Assembly: GCF_021134715.1 (NCBI RefSeq)
Contig: NC_060025.1
Location: 1,612,001-1,676,000, forward strand
Source: Daphnia pulex
Lineage: Eukaryota > Arthropoda > Branchiopoda > Diplostraca > Daphniidae
Length of the DNA: 64,000 bases
Reading direction: 5' to 3'
This document shows positions 1-12,025 of this stretch, piece after piece; position 1 is the stretch's first letter; the number at the start of each line of letters is the position of its first letter. The notes under the pieces were generated by a model, which worked only from the letters and a program-made list of their open reading frames with translations, was not told the origin of the DNA and searched no databases. The translations under genes and the position numbers were made by a program.

Positions 1-1
1 G

Positions 2-289
2 AATGAAATTATGGAAGTGCTTCACCAAGTGCCTAGCGAAATGCTTTTTATTCTCAAGACCAACGACTTGCTCCGGGGTCTAAATAGTACTCTTGGCGTC
101 AACGACAACATCAACAGCTTTGCAACTATGTCAAGATCCTGTGCTAATGCCAACTTCATCAAAGAATACCAGAAGTGCAAGTCTCTTCCGCACAAATTGC
201 GCGTCGTCATGTCTCATTACGTCGCTTACTTTAAAATTACTACTTACGAGATCTTTTTGTGGTGGGCTTCATTGTTGAATCTATATTAG
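2..289 (+). CDS. ADCK1-like atypical kinase, 3' end only (copy A)
   Basis: This is the last coding exon of a gene whose 5' part lies off the left edge. The frame runs from base 2 to a TAG at 287-289. Its roughly 95 residues align end to end with the last exon of the complete ADCK1-like gene at 610-2700. They share the blocks FKTNDLLRGLNSTLGV-like, TMSRSCANA and VVMSHYVA, and by eye are about two-thirds identical. The C-terminal tails differ. ADCK1 belongs to the UbiB/ABC1 atypical kinases of mitochondria. The region after the kinase core has no known catalytic residues, so activity cannot be judged from this fragment. The two genes are a head-to-tail tandem pair, and the divergence argues against a very recent duplication. 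Confidence 0.85.
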   Translation, partial: NEIMEVLHQVPSEMLFILKTNDLLRGLNSTLGVNDNINSFATMSRSCANANFIKEYQKCKSLPHKLRVVMSHYVAYFKITTYEIFLWWASLLNLY

Positions 290-609
290 CCTTGGGATAG
301 TATATTTTTTTTTTATTCAATATAATTCATATTGCTATCTAATGGGTTCTTTCCTCAGGGATTCTAGTTGAGTGCTACCTTTTTACGTTTTTAGTTTTAT
401 ATTTTGTTCATGATTTTGTTAAAGGTTAAATCTATGCGGATTTTTAAATAGACACCTAGCGAGCTACAACATCAACTACACTTTCAGCAGACGAATTTGT
501 TCATCAAAACATCTGCCTTTGCTCTCAGTAACTGATAGTGTAATCACAGGTGTAATGCAATTTAAGAGATGAAAACAGTATATATTATATAATTTTTATT
601 TATTTAAAA
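290..609. other. Intergenic spacer between tandem ADCK1 copies
   Basis: This is AT-rich sequence with no convincing ORF. It should hold the 3' UTR of copy A and the promoter and 5' UTR of copy B. I see no TATA box or repeat I would defend. Confidence 0.6.
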
Positions 610-2700
610 ATGCAAAGAAAACGGATTATTAAAGTTGGAGTTGCTTTAGTGAGTGTATCAATAGGTGCCTATTATGGCAAAGAGATTCGTGATGGTTATA
701 TCGGTGCTTTACGTTTTGGAAGAACCGCTGTCGCAGTAAGAACCAAGATAATATTTAGTTTTCCCATCTCATTCAACTCTTAAATTTAATTCAAAGGTGG
801 GAGGAATTATGGTGGATTATAACCGATCACTGTATTCCAAAACAATTGATTTGGCCTCTGCAGAATATGCTAAAGCAAGAAGTGAGGTATGTAAATTCAG
901 TAATGCACCCACAAATTTATTTAAATTAATACTACTGGTATCTATTTATAAGAATTTTATGTAAGAATTTGTTATTCTTTACCTTCAGGTTCATTTAAGA
1001 TCAGCACAGCGTTTGCTTAAATTGTGTGAGACAAATGGAGGAGCATTCATCAAAGTAGGTCAGCATCTTGGGGCTCTCGATTATTTGCTTCCCTTTGAAT
1101 ATGTTAGTACAATGAAAGTCCTTCACAGCCAAGCACCTCAATCTTCTTTTGAAGATGTGTTAAATGTCATTAAAGAGGACCTTAAGTGTGAGGTGTGTAC
1201 TGCTTTGACTGCTGAATTTGAGCTAGCTATTATACTCTTTACTAAATTCTATATTCTTGCCTAGCCCTCAACAGTCTTCCGAACTATTGAAAAAACTCCA
1301 ATAGGTACAGCCTCACTTGCTCAAGTCCATAAAGCTGAGTTAAATGATGGAACAGTGGTAGCTGTCAAAGTACAGCATCCTTTAGTCAAAGCTTATTCTA
1401 CAATTGACATGAAATCTATGGAGGTATTAAATGATACCATATCACTTCTTAATTTATTGTTTCTCATTCCTTTTTTTTTTCACAGATATTGGTAAACTTA
1501 GCATCCTGGGTCTTCCCTGATTTAAAACTTGAATGGCTTGTTAAGGAAACTAAAATAAATTTGCCTTGTGAATTGAATTTTGTAATGGAGGGAGAAAATG
1601 CTGAAAAAACTGCAGGGCTGATGAAACACTTACCTTGGCTCCATGTACTATCATTCATAATTTAAATTTTAGCTGTGTTCTCTGACCAAATTATTATACA
1701 GATACCGAAAGTCTATTGGGATCTTTCTACTTCTAGAGTTTTGACCATGGAATATTGTGAAGGTTTTGAAATCGGCGTGCTAGGACAAGAGAAGAAAACA
1801 GAATTTGAACCATTTAAAAAAGAAATTTCACAAAAAATCACGAAATTATATTCCGATATGATTTTCCTCCACGGATATGTCCATTGCGATCCTCATCCAG
1901 GTCAGTTCATTTTAATAAATTCAAATGTTAAGGAATTTCACGTCTATTAACATATTCAAACTTTATTTTTAGGAAATTTAAAAATCGAACTTAAACAAGG
2001 AAAACTTCTTATTCATTTGCTTGATCACGGCCTTTATGCAGTGAGTTCTTCTGGTTTCTTCCTGATACTTATTTTCGGTTCCTTTAAAATTGTTTTATTT
2101 TTTATTCAGCAATTACCTACAGAGTTTAGAGAAAATTATGCTAAGCTCTGGATGTCGATTATACGTTCAAACGTTCACGAAATTGAAGAGGTATCAGAGA
2201 AACTTGGCGTTAAAGAATTGCACGGTATCTTTGCGTGCATGGTTTCTGGCCGTTCGTGGAATGCGATCCTTGGTGGAATAGATCAGAGAAAGAAAACCTC
2301 AGAAGAGGAAAAAGAAATCAAAGATGATGCGTCCAAATATGTGGTGGGTTATTCATTTATTTATTTGCAGTAAATTAATGTTATATCTTATTTTTAATGA
2401 TTTCAGGCTGAGATTATAGAGGTGCTTCATCGAGTCCCTCGTGAGATGCTGCTGGTTTTCAAGACAAATGATTTACTAAGGGGACTAAATAGTACCCTTG
2501 GCGTCAGAGATAACATAACCAGTTTTGTTACTATGTCGAGATCATGTGCTAACGCCCATTACCTCAAAGAGTATTCCCAGTGCAGCACCTTTCTTTCTAA
2601 ATTGCACGTTGTCATGTCTCACTACGTAGCTCATTTTAAAATAACTGCTTATGAGCTTCTTTTATGGTGGGCTGCTTGGTGGGCACATGATTCAAGCTAA
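610..2700 (+). CDS. Adck1: ADCK1-like mitochondrial UbiB-family kinase (copy B, complete)
   Basis: Nine exons join in phase: 610-735, 797-886, 989-1192, 1265-1423, 1486-1644, 1702-1900, 1973-2040, 2110-2343 and 2407-2700. They give about 510 aa, close to the usual ADCK1 length of about 530. The N-terminus is basic and then hydrophobic, which fits mitochondrial import or anchoring. UbiB-family hallmarks are present: the KxGQ motif (FIKVGQHLG) in the N-terminal extension, an Ala/Ser-rich nucleotide loop (GTASLAQVHKA), the ion-pair Lys in VAVKVQHP, the catalytic loop HCDPHPGN and a DHG in place of DFG. Family members act in mitochondrial lipid and coenzyme Q biology; for ADCK1 the known role is mitochondrial homeostasis. 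Introns are 60-102 bp, typical of this genome. A related copy lies just upstream. Confidence 0.9.
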
Positions 2701-3267
2701 TTTTACTTATTATTGAATAACAATTAAGTTAGGAACAATTTTGTCGTGCAATTCATTCAACGGAGTCTGATTAGGACAGTATTATCATGTATTTTTGATG
2801 AATTATAATTTGAGAACCTAAGTACATTTTCTTTTAATTCAACGAGTTTTCTGTAATCCTTCCCGCATTTTATTTTTCATTTGTTCATTGTTCCTCCGGA
2901 AGTCCGGTTCCTCGATTTACACTTTCTGCCATCACAATTTCAAGAATAGACAACCCTGTAAGTGAACCAGTCTGTTTACATGTAGTGGGGCGCTTGTTAT
3001 CAGTCTTTTTGAATTTTCCGTAGCCTGTCGTTACTGGACTTTGTATTGTGGAATGTTGTGATTGAGACACAGGAGGTTTGAGAAATAATTGTGCTGTGCT
3101 GCAAGGAAAGTATTGCTGCATTATGAAGACGCCAATGATATCATTTCGTATTTCGACGTAGTTCCGAACTTCCGACATCAACTAATAAGTACACTATTAT
3201 TATTTGTATTATTTCTGAATTCAACTGAACTCAAACATCGATTTTTAATTGTTTGCAGAATATCAAA
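2701..3267. other. Intergenic region and 5' UTR of the kinesin gene
   Basis: There is no coding signal of its own. A plausible 5' UTR exon of the kinesin gene ends at a donor near 3190 (AATAA|gtacac). The matching acceptor is at about 3258 (tttgcag), ten bases before the ATG. The 99-aa minus-strand ORF in this stretch has no recognisable features. Confidence 0.5.
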
Positions 3268-6200
3268 ATGTTAAATTCTGCATCAAGGTCCAAAAGTCCC
3301 AAGTCAACCAGCCTCAATAAGTTACCAACATCATCAAAGCCAAAGTTGACTGGGACTAAACAGAAAGTTGCTTCAGCAGGAGCATCAAAGATTGATCCAA
3401 GTAAGGAAAGAAAAAAGAAGACGAAAGTGCAGCCAAGTTTCAACAGTTGTATAAAAGTTGCTGTGAGACTTCGACCCAAAAGCACAAAAGAAGAGGCTGA
3501 AAAAGAAGAACCTGTCATCGTTGTTGATGGAAACAACATAAAACTTTTAACAAGCATAGGAGAAACTCATTTTTTCACATGTGATCAATGTTTCTCATCT
3601 GATTCTATCTCAGCTGTTGCCCAGAACAAACATCAGCAACAAAGAGAAGTTTACGAATACTTGGCTAAACCATTACTATCACAAGCTTTCCAAGGATTCA
3701 ACACTTGTTTGTTTGCCTATGGGCAAACAGGTTCTGGCAAGAGCTACAGTATGATGGGGAAAATTGGTAGCAAAAGTGAACTTGCCGATGCGTCCGGCAT
3801 TATCCCTCGTTTTTGCCAAGACTTTTTTATCCACGTCGAAGATCTGGCCAAAAACTATGCCGAAACTTCTGTGAGTCTCTCCATCGAGATTCAGATCAGT
3901 TATTTTGAAATCTACAAGGAGCAAATCCAGGATCTTTTGTGCTCAACAGGAGGAAACTTGTCTGTTCGAGAACATCCAAAAAACGTAAGGACGAAATAAC
4001 GTTGCCCTTATTTTCAATTTTATATTTTCATTCGTTCAATATACAGGGTCCTTACGTGGTCAATCTTACCAAGTGTCTGGTTACATCGCTTGAAGAAGTG
4101 CAACGTTGGCTCGCTGTTGGCAATCGAAAACGAGTTGTAGCGTCCACTTCTCAAAACAAGCGCAGCTCCCGTTCTCACGTCATCTTCACTATTTTTCTGT
4201 GGCAACGTAAGCTCTTTTCAATAGAATTTTATGTTTAAACCTGTTTTTATTTAATGCGTACCAATTTTATTTAAAATCTGTAGGTTTCCAAGAAATAATC
4301 GACGGGCGACCGCACGTAGTTGATAAGCACAGTCGTATAAATTTCATCGATTTGGCTGGTAGTGAAAGACTTGCTTCCACTTCATCAACTGGTGTTAGAC
4401 GTGAAGAAAGTCTAGCTATCAATCTTTCCTTATTCACGCTTGGGAAAGTCATCACTGCTTTAGCTGAGAAAAACTTTGCGCCTTACAGGTAAATGTTTTC
4501 ATCGTAGTTTATTCTTTGGATTTTTCAAATTAATTCTAATTGAATCACGTAGAGAGTCAGTCTTGACGTGGTTGTTGAAGGAAAGTTTGGGTGGCAATTC
4601 CAAAACTGCGATGCTGGCAACCGTCAGTCCAAGGGCTGCTCATGTTGAATCAACGCTGTCCACTTTGCGATATTCATGCTTGGTACAAGTCGGAAGTTTA
4701 ATTTATCTTTAGCGCAGTATCTCATTTTTTTTTAACAGGCTAGTAAAATCGTCAATACTGCAAGGATCTGCGAGGATCCCAAACCTTGTCTGAATGATGA
4801 TTCATCGGTTAGGTCATCAATTGTAGCGACCCACAACATGGACCAATCTCCTTCACGTGTTAGAGAGCTTGAAAATGAAGCCCGCTATCTCAAGACTCTT
4901 TTGACAGAGGTTGAAAGTAAAAAAGATTCTGCTTGGAAAGAAAAAGTGGCCCAGGCAGAATTGAGGCGAGCTGAAGCAGAGGAAGCTCTAGCAAATCTTG
5001 GCCTTTCAACTGTGTCTGATCCTCAGCAGCCCTATTTAGTTAACGTTAACCAGGTACACACATTTAACCTTACGTACCATTTGCGTGCGTTGGTAATAAC
5101 AATTTGATAATCTGTCCAAAATGTAGGATCCTTTGTTGTCCCAAACCATGTTTTTCCCGTTATGCCCAGGACAAAATTGGGTTGGTCCTATGGTTTGCTC
5201 AAACGAATCCCCTTCTATTCAACTGACTGGGATGACCATTGAAAACAACCACTGCTGCATCGAGTATTCTACCGACTTGAAGATCTTTGCGAACGCCGAG
5301 ACTTATGTGAACGGACAGCTTGTTGGCCAATCCGAAATCCTACTAAGACACGGAGATCGGGTTGTAATTGGTGGAAGCCATTTCTTCCATTTGCATAATC
5401 CTAGAGATTCTCAATTTAATGAGAACAACGTGGAAAATGAGGTAACTTAATTATTTCAAATTTTGTTTGGCCTATTAGGCTATTACTTTACGTAAAATTG
5501 TTTTTCGCCATAAGGTTGTGGACTTTGAAACTTCGTATCACGAACTTCGAGAAGTCCAAGAAAAGACTTTAGAAGTCGCGATAAAGGAGGCTCAAGAAGA
5601 GGCACGTCAACAGATGCTATCGGAAATTAAAACATTTCGACAAGAAGCAACTTCCGAAATTTTAGCCCGTCGACATTTCTACGAAAACGAGATTGCATCC
5701 ATCACTCAAGGTTTACAAGCGTGGCAGAAAATTAGTTCTCCTCCTCTCCCATCCGTAACACAGTCGAATAATTGGGAAGAGATTGAGTTGCTGCTTCAAG
5801 ACACACAAAGACAGTTAGAACAGCCTCCAAACAACTTTCAAGTATTACATTTATCACGAAATATTGATTTTTGTTTTTCTAATTTTATTTTGTACTGTAG
5901 AAAGAGTCTGCATTCGTTATCCAGTCGATGTTAAACGAAGCCAATGCCATTTGTCGACGGTTTCAGCAACCTTATATTTTTTCCCGCAAAGAAGCCATTA
6001 ACGAAGACTTAAATTCTGCCGTCTGCGTTCAAGATCAAAACAAAGGGCTCGTAATGTATTGGGACTTCGATCAAATGAGACAACGTTTGAACACACTGCG
6101 AGTAGCGGCGGAAGAATCGAATAATTTTCCAACCGAAGCGATTTTTGACACTGGTGACGTCTGGTACCAGGAAAATGATGCTTCGTCGTTTTTCGCCCCA

Positions 6201-7456
6201 AGAACTCGAGCCAAACTCCAAGATTTGTTGAGAACTCTTAATGACAGCAGTATAATTTCACCTGATGGGAGAAAATTCAGCCCCAAATCTCCAAGGCGCT
6301 CATCTTTGTTTCCTCCATCACAAACTGATTCCAACGCGGAAGTGGGCGCTGCATGTTGGAAATTAATTCAAGAGCTTTCTGTTTCCGAATGCTTGATTTC
6401 GACTTTTTGTGGCATGGCCTCTTCCATTCAGTCCTTTTTGGATCACCCTGATCGCAGTGCGACTTTTGCCATTGGACTCACTGTGAACTCGAAATCTCTC
6501 CTATCCATTTTCGAAGGATTAGTGGATTTTATGTTCACTAAGAGAGAAGTTATTTCGAGTTTGCGAAACGGTTGGTTAAAAACTACCAGTGAATCCAGAA
6601 AGAGACTGCAAAACGCGCTAGAATTTGTGATACAGGTAAGCTTGTAAATTATTCGCCATTATTCCTAATCGGTTCTAACTTATTGTTTCATTATTATTGA
6701 CTGTTTTAGGGCGTCGCATTAGACTCTTCTGGTCTTTTTATGGAATGGATACCTCTTTCAAAAAATGCTTTCAATAGCATTCTTGTCGTGTACTGCGAAC
6801 TATCTGTGGTATTTTGCACTGAAGCTACTTATTTGGATTTTTTGTCGCCCGCTACTGCTTTAACCGGCTTCACTTCAGCTCACAAGAAAGTGCACGAGTC
6901 CATCATCGTTCTAGCCGAAGAAATTCGTCTTAAAATTGAACAGCTACCAGAGCATACATCGCCCAATCCCAGCCTTACTAATAATGGATGTTCCGTTACG
7001 AATGCATGCTACAATAGCGTCCATCACGTTATTGGCCTCCTTGAGGAACTGAGGCCCACTACTGAGGACGCCCAGGATTCTTTCGCTTCCGGAGATATGC
7101 AGCTTCGTGATTTACATTTGAAATTTCATCAACGCGTAGATCTTTTACTACGTCTGGGAAAAACCATCGAGCATTTGTTTGGACATTTAAAAAATCAAGT
7201 GCTAACTCAAGTAAAAGTGTGTGCGGCCGCATTGAATTCGATGGCCATCGAGTACTCGAATTTAATGGGTGTCACTTCCGAGTCCCCATTCTTGTGTGAG
7301 CTGTCATACTATACCTTAACTGTTCATAGATGTGTGGGTAACAGAAAAAGAAAGACGTTGTTACAAAAAGGCCGGGATTTACATTACAGCCCAGTTCCAC
7401 CACAAATGCTCGTCACTCCACCACCCAAAACTAATTCTGAAACAAGGAACGTTTAG
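3268..7456 (+). CDS. Kif14: Kinesin-3-type motor with FHA domain, KIF14/nebbish-like
   Basis: Nine coding exons in phase give about 1,216 aa: 3268-3984, 4047-4206, 4284-4488, 4553-4682, 4739-5053, 5127-5441, 5515-5841, 5901-6635 and 6710-7456. A basic Ser/Lys-rich N-terminal extension of about 60 residues precedes the motor domain (roughly 65-420). The motor carries the P-loop GQTGSGKS near residue 151, switch I SSRSH and switch II DLAGSE. An FHA-like domain follows (about 530-600, with [10 protein letters not shown]), then a coiled coil starting with a Glu-rich segment (about 616-720). The order extension-motor-FHA-coiled coil is that of KIF14 and Drosophila nebbish/Klp38B, which act at the spindle midzone and in cytokinesis by binding PRC1 and citron kinase. 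The start is the first ATG after the 5' UTR intron. At 1,216 aa it is shorter than human KIF14 (about 1,650) and near the insect length. Confidence 0.88.
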
Positions 7457-8036
7457 ATAACTAAAAGTCATTAGTGTAAATGTTGTGTTTTTCTGAAATA
7501 ATCCTAAACACTGTAATCTGAGTTCACGGTAAAATTCGTTCCTTTATTATACATCAGTTCCTTTATTTAATATATAGAATTTATTGCACGTCTAATTCGA
7601 AACTTGCCTTTGTATTCAAATTTACCCCGCTAAAAACATTCTTTCCCAATTTCATTTCTACTATTTGCATTGTGCATTTTTTTTTGTCTATTGCTCAGTT
7701 TTCTTAATTAAAATTATATTTAATCTCAATTTCATATGAATTATTGAGTTTTTTTTTAACATTTACATTTACATTTGGCAAAGCAATTTTAAAATTGTTG
7801 TCATGGGAACAAAAATACGGTCACGTGACGTGCGTTTACTGTTGTCTGCTATCCTCTGCTATGTTTACACCTATTCATTTCTCTTCTTGATATTTGAGGA
7901 ATCTGAAGATAAACAAATCATATTAACAGCTAATATGTGACAAACTTGTAACCCTTTGTAAGTTTTCCTTAAAATTTGCTTACTGGTGCTTTAAATTTAA
8001 GGATAATTGATCATTCAATTTGAATTAAAATAGGAA
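7457..8036. other. Intergenic region: kinesin 3' end and helicase promoter
   Basis: The left half is AT-rich 3' UTR-like sequence. At 7821-7828 there is the 8-bp palindrome TCACGTGA, a perfect CACGTG E-box, about 210 bp before the helicase start codon. No gene is visible. Confidence 0.5.
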
Positions 8037-11000
8037 ATGGAGATGAAACATATTGCAGAAAAAGACATTAGTCCAGTGGCTTCTTCTGATCATCTGGGAA
8101 GAAGATCATTGCCAAAAGAAAGTGGGAGAGAGAGCACACTAGGAAACTTGAAAATCATAAGACAGAATGTCAGGAAGAAAAAAGAAGAAAAACCTAAGAA
8201 ACAGCTTGATGGAAAAGCCAAAGGTTTGTGGGATGCTGCCAAAACAAAAACTAACCAAAAGGAAAATAAGAAATCAATGATTGAAGTGTCCCAGCCAGCA
8301 AATCAAAAGTTTGAAGGATTCTTCGAAAACTGTGTACCAGTCACAGATGTCAGGAGTGATGCAGATTGGAGAATTAAATATGAATCATTAAACGACAGTT
8401 CATTTAAAAGAAAATTCCTGGAAATTCTGCAAGGGAATGAAGTTTCTACTGCGAGTGAAAACAAAAATAAGATTAATAGTGTCCTTGCCAGTATCCCTAA
8501 TCTGGATAAAAAGCTGTTGGAAGAATTCTTGTTAAAAGACTCAAATGAAGAATTTCAACAGATGTTGGCAACAAGAGTAACACTACCTGCTTGGAGCCGA
8601 AAAGAAGATGTTCTGAACACTGTGAGAGACAATCAAGTTGTAGTTATCTGTGGTGAAACTGGGTGTGGAAAGACCACTCAGATTGGACAATTTCTGCTAG
8701 ACGAGGCCATTGAATCAGGAAGTGGATCAACTTTTCACGCTATATGTACTCAGCCGAGGCGATTGGCAGCAATATCTGTTGCTCGTCGAGTTGCTGAAGA
8801 ACGCAATGAAACCTGTGGCGATTCAACAAGCTCCGTTGGATACCAGATACGTCTGGAACGCCTTTACCCTCGAGAAAGAGGATCCATTCTATTCTGCACG
8901 ACCGGAATTTTAGTCCAGCTTCTGATATCCGATCCATTGTTAGAAAACTACTCCCACATCTTACTAGATGAAGTCCATGAAAGAGACTTATTGACCGACT
9001 TCATTCTGACCATCGTACGCGATCTACTTCCCAAGCGCCCCAAACTACGTGTGATTCTTATGAGTGCCACCATTAATTCGGACCTTTTGTCAACGTACTT
9101 TAATAATTGTCCAGTGCTCAATATTTCCGGAAGGAATTTCCCAGTGCAAGTTTTTTACTTGGAAGATATTCTCAGCGAATTAGACTATCGATTTCGTTCT
9201 ACTCGCAGCAAAAGCGGATCGGATGCTCAATCAAATCAATTGGACCTTGAATACAACCAACTTATGATCCCATTGATAGAAGAAATGGAGGCCAAACACA
9301 GCTACCCGCTCCACGTGTTTAAATCATTACGGAAGCGCGAATCTGAAGAGGCTCCTGAAATATTGATCATGGCACTGCTCAAACATATTTGTGCGCGGGA
9401 AGCTGACGGAGCGATCCTGATCTTTTTCCCTGGTAATTTCAGTTAAATGTCTAATAAAAATATTTATCTGAATTAATTAAATTGAAATCGAAATATAGGC
9501 TGGGAGCAGATAAAAAGTTTGAACAAACTGTTGCTTAACGACCGACAATTCTCCAGCAGAAAGTTCTTGATCTTTACCCTGCACTCCATGTTGCCTACCT
9601 TTAACCAGCGCCTGGTCTTCGATAAACCACCCCGTGGAGTTAGAAAATTAATTCTATCCACCAATATTGCCGAAACAAGCCTTACAATCGACGATGTCGT
9701 GAGTAGATTACTTTATTATTTTCTTGTAAAAATATGATCGTTTTGCATTCATCGTTATTTGTTTGCATTCAGGTGTATGTTATCGATTGCGGAAAAGCTA
9801 AACTACCAAATTTTGATCCGCAAACGAAATTGAATACGCTCAATTCCGAATGGATTACTTTGGCTAACGGTTCCCAACGCAAAGGGCGCGCTGGTCGAAC
9901 TAAACCGGGAATTTGCTATAAACTATACAGCCGTGGACGTGAGTCGACTTTCCCTCCTCATCCTATACCAGAAATCAAGAGGACGCGGTTAGAAGAGCTC
10001 ATACTACGAGTAAAAATCCTCAAACTTGGTCGGGTGGAAGATTTCCTTCGCAAAGTACCCGAACCGCCTGACGACTGCACTGTTAAAATCAGTCTTGAAC
10101 TTCTTCACGAACTTGGGGCCCTAGATGACGCCGAGTGTCTTACTCCATTAGGTTTTCATCTTGCTCAGCTGCCCACCGATCCCCGCACCGGCAAACTAAT
10201 ATTACTTGGAGCCATTTTCGGATGCCTTGAGCCCATACTGTCGATCGCCGCTGCGTTGAATTTTAAAGATCCGTTTGTGGTGCCTTTGCATCAAGAAGAA
10301 AATTACCGAAAGAGAAAGAAGGTTCTAGGCGACAAATTATTCTCCGATCACCTGTTAATTGCTAAAGTGATGCGTCAATTTCGAGCAGCTCAGAACGAAG
10401 GTTATGCCGCTGCCAAGGCGTACTGCATCGAGAACTTTCTAAGCACTAGCACCATGTCAATGCTTTCAAACATGATGGATCAGTTTTGTCGTGATTTACA
10501 CGAACGCCAGTTTGTGACCAGTGTCTCCCTTAGTGATCCTGCTGCTAACGTAAACTCTAAAAACGATTGTCTTGTTCTTGCTGTACTTTGCGCCGGCCTT
10601 TTCCCCAATGTGGCAAACGTAGCAGTCCATAGTCGTAACTTGCCCAAACGCAATTCTTCAAAAAGTCCTACTTCCGCTTTTAAAGTGATGACAACAGAGG
10701 ATGGCCCGGTCCTTATTCATCCCCGATCGATCAATTACAACACCGATTTCGCTAAATCGACTTGGTTGTGCTATTACGACAAAGTTAAAAGTACCTCCGT
10801 TTATCTTCATGATTGTTCTGTAGTTCCCCCGTTAGCCGTTCTGTTCTTTGGAGGTGAGCAACTTTTAGGAAAGAAAAATGGCAAAATTAACAGCAATGGT
10901 TTCCGATTCAAGTGGGATAGTTTGGCGTTGGAAAAAACTCAGTCTCTTCGGTTGTGTTGGGAAAACTATCTCTGCCATCGTGTTTCGCATCCCGGAGCTA

Positions 11001-11143
11001 CGGACTGGTCACCTGATTCCATGGACTCTGCACTTTTGCGAGCAATTATTCAGTTCACCACTGCTACATCAGTGTCGTTAGATGAAGAGACTGGTTTGTT
11101 AATGTTGACCAAAGAGGAAGCAGGTTACAGTCGCGTGTGGTAG
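8037..11143 (+). CDS. Dhx36: DEAH-box RNA/G-quadruplex helicase, DHX36-like
   Basis: Three exons, 8037-9432, 9499-9698 and 9773-11143, join in phase to give 988 aa, close to human DHX36 (1,008). Motifs in order: motif I GETGCGKT (about residue 205), motif II DEVH (about 310), motif III SAT (about 341), then motif V STNIAETSLTIDDV and motif VI QRKGRAGR in the C-terminal RecA domain. HA2 and OB-type regions fill the C-terminus. The block ILMSATINSDLLSTYF and the following NCPVLNISG match the DHX36/MLE branch better than the splicing DEAH helicases. DHX36 unwinds DNA and RNA G-quadruplexes and controls mRNA turnover. The N-terminus is Lys-rich but lacks an obvious glycine-rich RSM peptide, so G-quadruplex specificity is uncertain. 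The next most likely family members are DHX57 and DHX29. Confidence 0.85.
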
Positions 11144-12025
11144 AACTGTGTTTCTTGTTTCAGCTTAATAACCGTTCTGTTTGAAATTAACAATTAAACA
11201 GATTATGTGTGAATAAGCGTCGCCATTATTTTGAAATTGAGTACATGCAAGCCTATTGCTTCATGCCTTCATTTTTCACACCCGTTGATTTAAAGCTCAG
11301 AATGATTTCTCAACGGGAATTATTTTAAAAGGAATCAAACTCATCATTCAAAGAAGCCGGTTAAATAGGAGTAGTCGATGCAAGTGGCAGTAAAAAGGAA
11401 AACTCAATTTAATGATTTTTAAATAATCGTTTAATCAATCAAAGAAATGAGATGACGTAATTGAGGTATTAATTGAGAAACGATCAGCGCAGGACGATGC
11501 TGTCAAATATCGATCAATTTCACTGGAAGAGATTGCTGCCCAATGTGTGGGATTAGCGAGTTCAAGGCTGACTTTTTGGGTAATCCCCAATTGCCCAAAC
11601 TGGTTGGTAATTACGTTAATTAGCGATTATCAACAACTATATAGATGTCTCCCTTTTCAATCGTTGAATTTTTTTTGACAACCAACCCTAGAGTTCAGGA
11701 CTTTAGTTCAGTGTCTTTTGTTCAATCTTATCTTCTGGTCGTGTTAGATTTTTCTCTGGATGCTGCATGCAGAAAATTTCTCTTGCACAGTTATTTGCTT
11801 TAACAGTGAGTCTTTAATCTCTATTTTTGGTTTGTTGAAAATTTGATTTTTAAATTTTAGTTGTAAAATGTTCCGCATGGAGTCTAAGGAAATAACGTCA
11901 TCAAGTGTTTAGTAACACCCCTTTAGTTCTTGATAGACAACAACATACAACAAATGTGTCAGAGTCGTCAAAGTAGTCGGATGTTAGATATGAATCTTAC
12001 CTTATTTGAACAGATTTAGGAAGAC
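11144..12025. other. Intergenic region and 5' UTR of GMC oxidoreductase gene
   Basis: There is no supported ORF. A donor-like AACA|gtgagt near 11805 and the acceptor-like tttag at about 12015-12019 suggest a 5' UTR intron before the GMC start codon. This is a weak inference. Confidence 0.4.
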
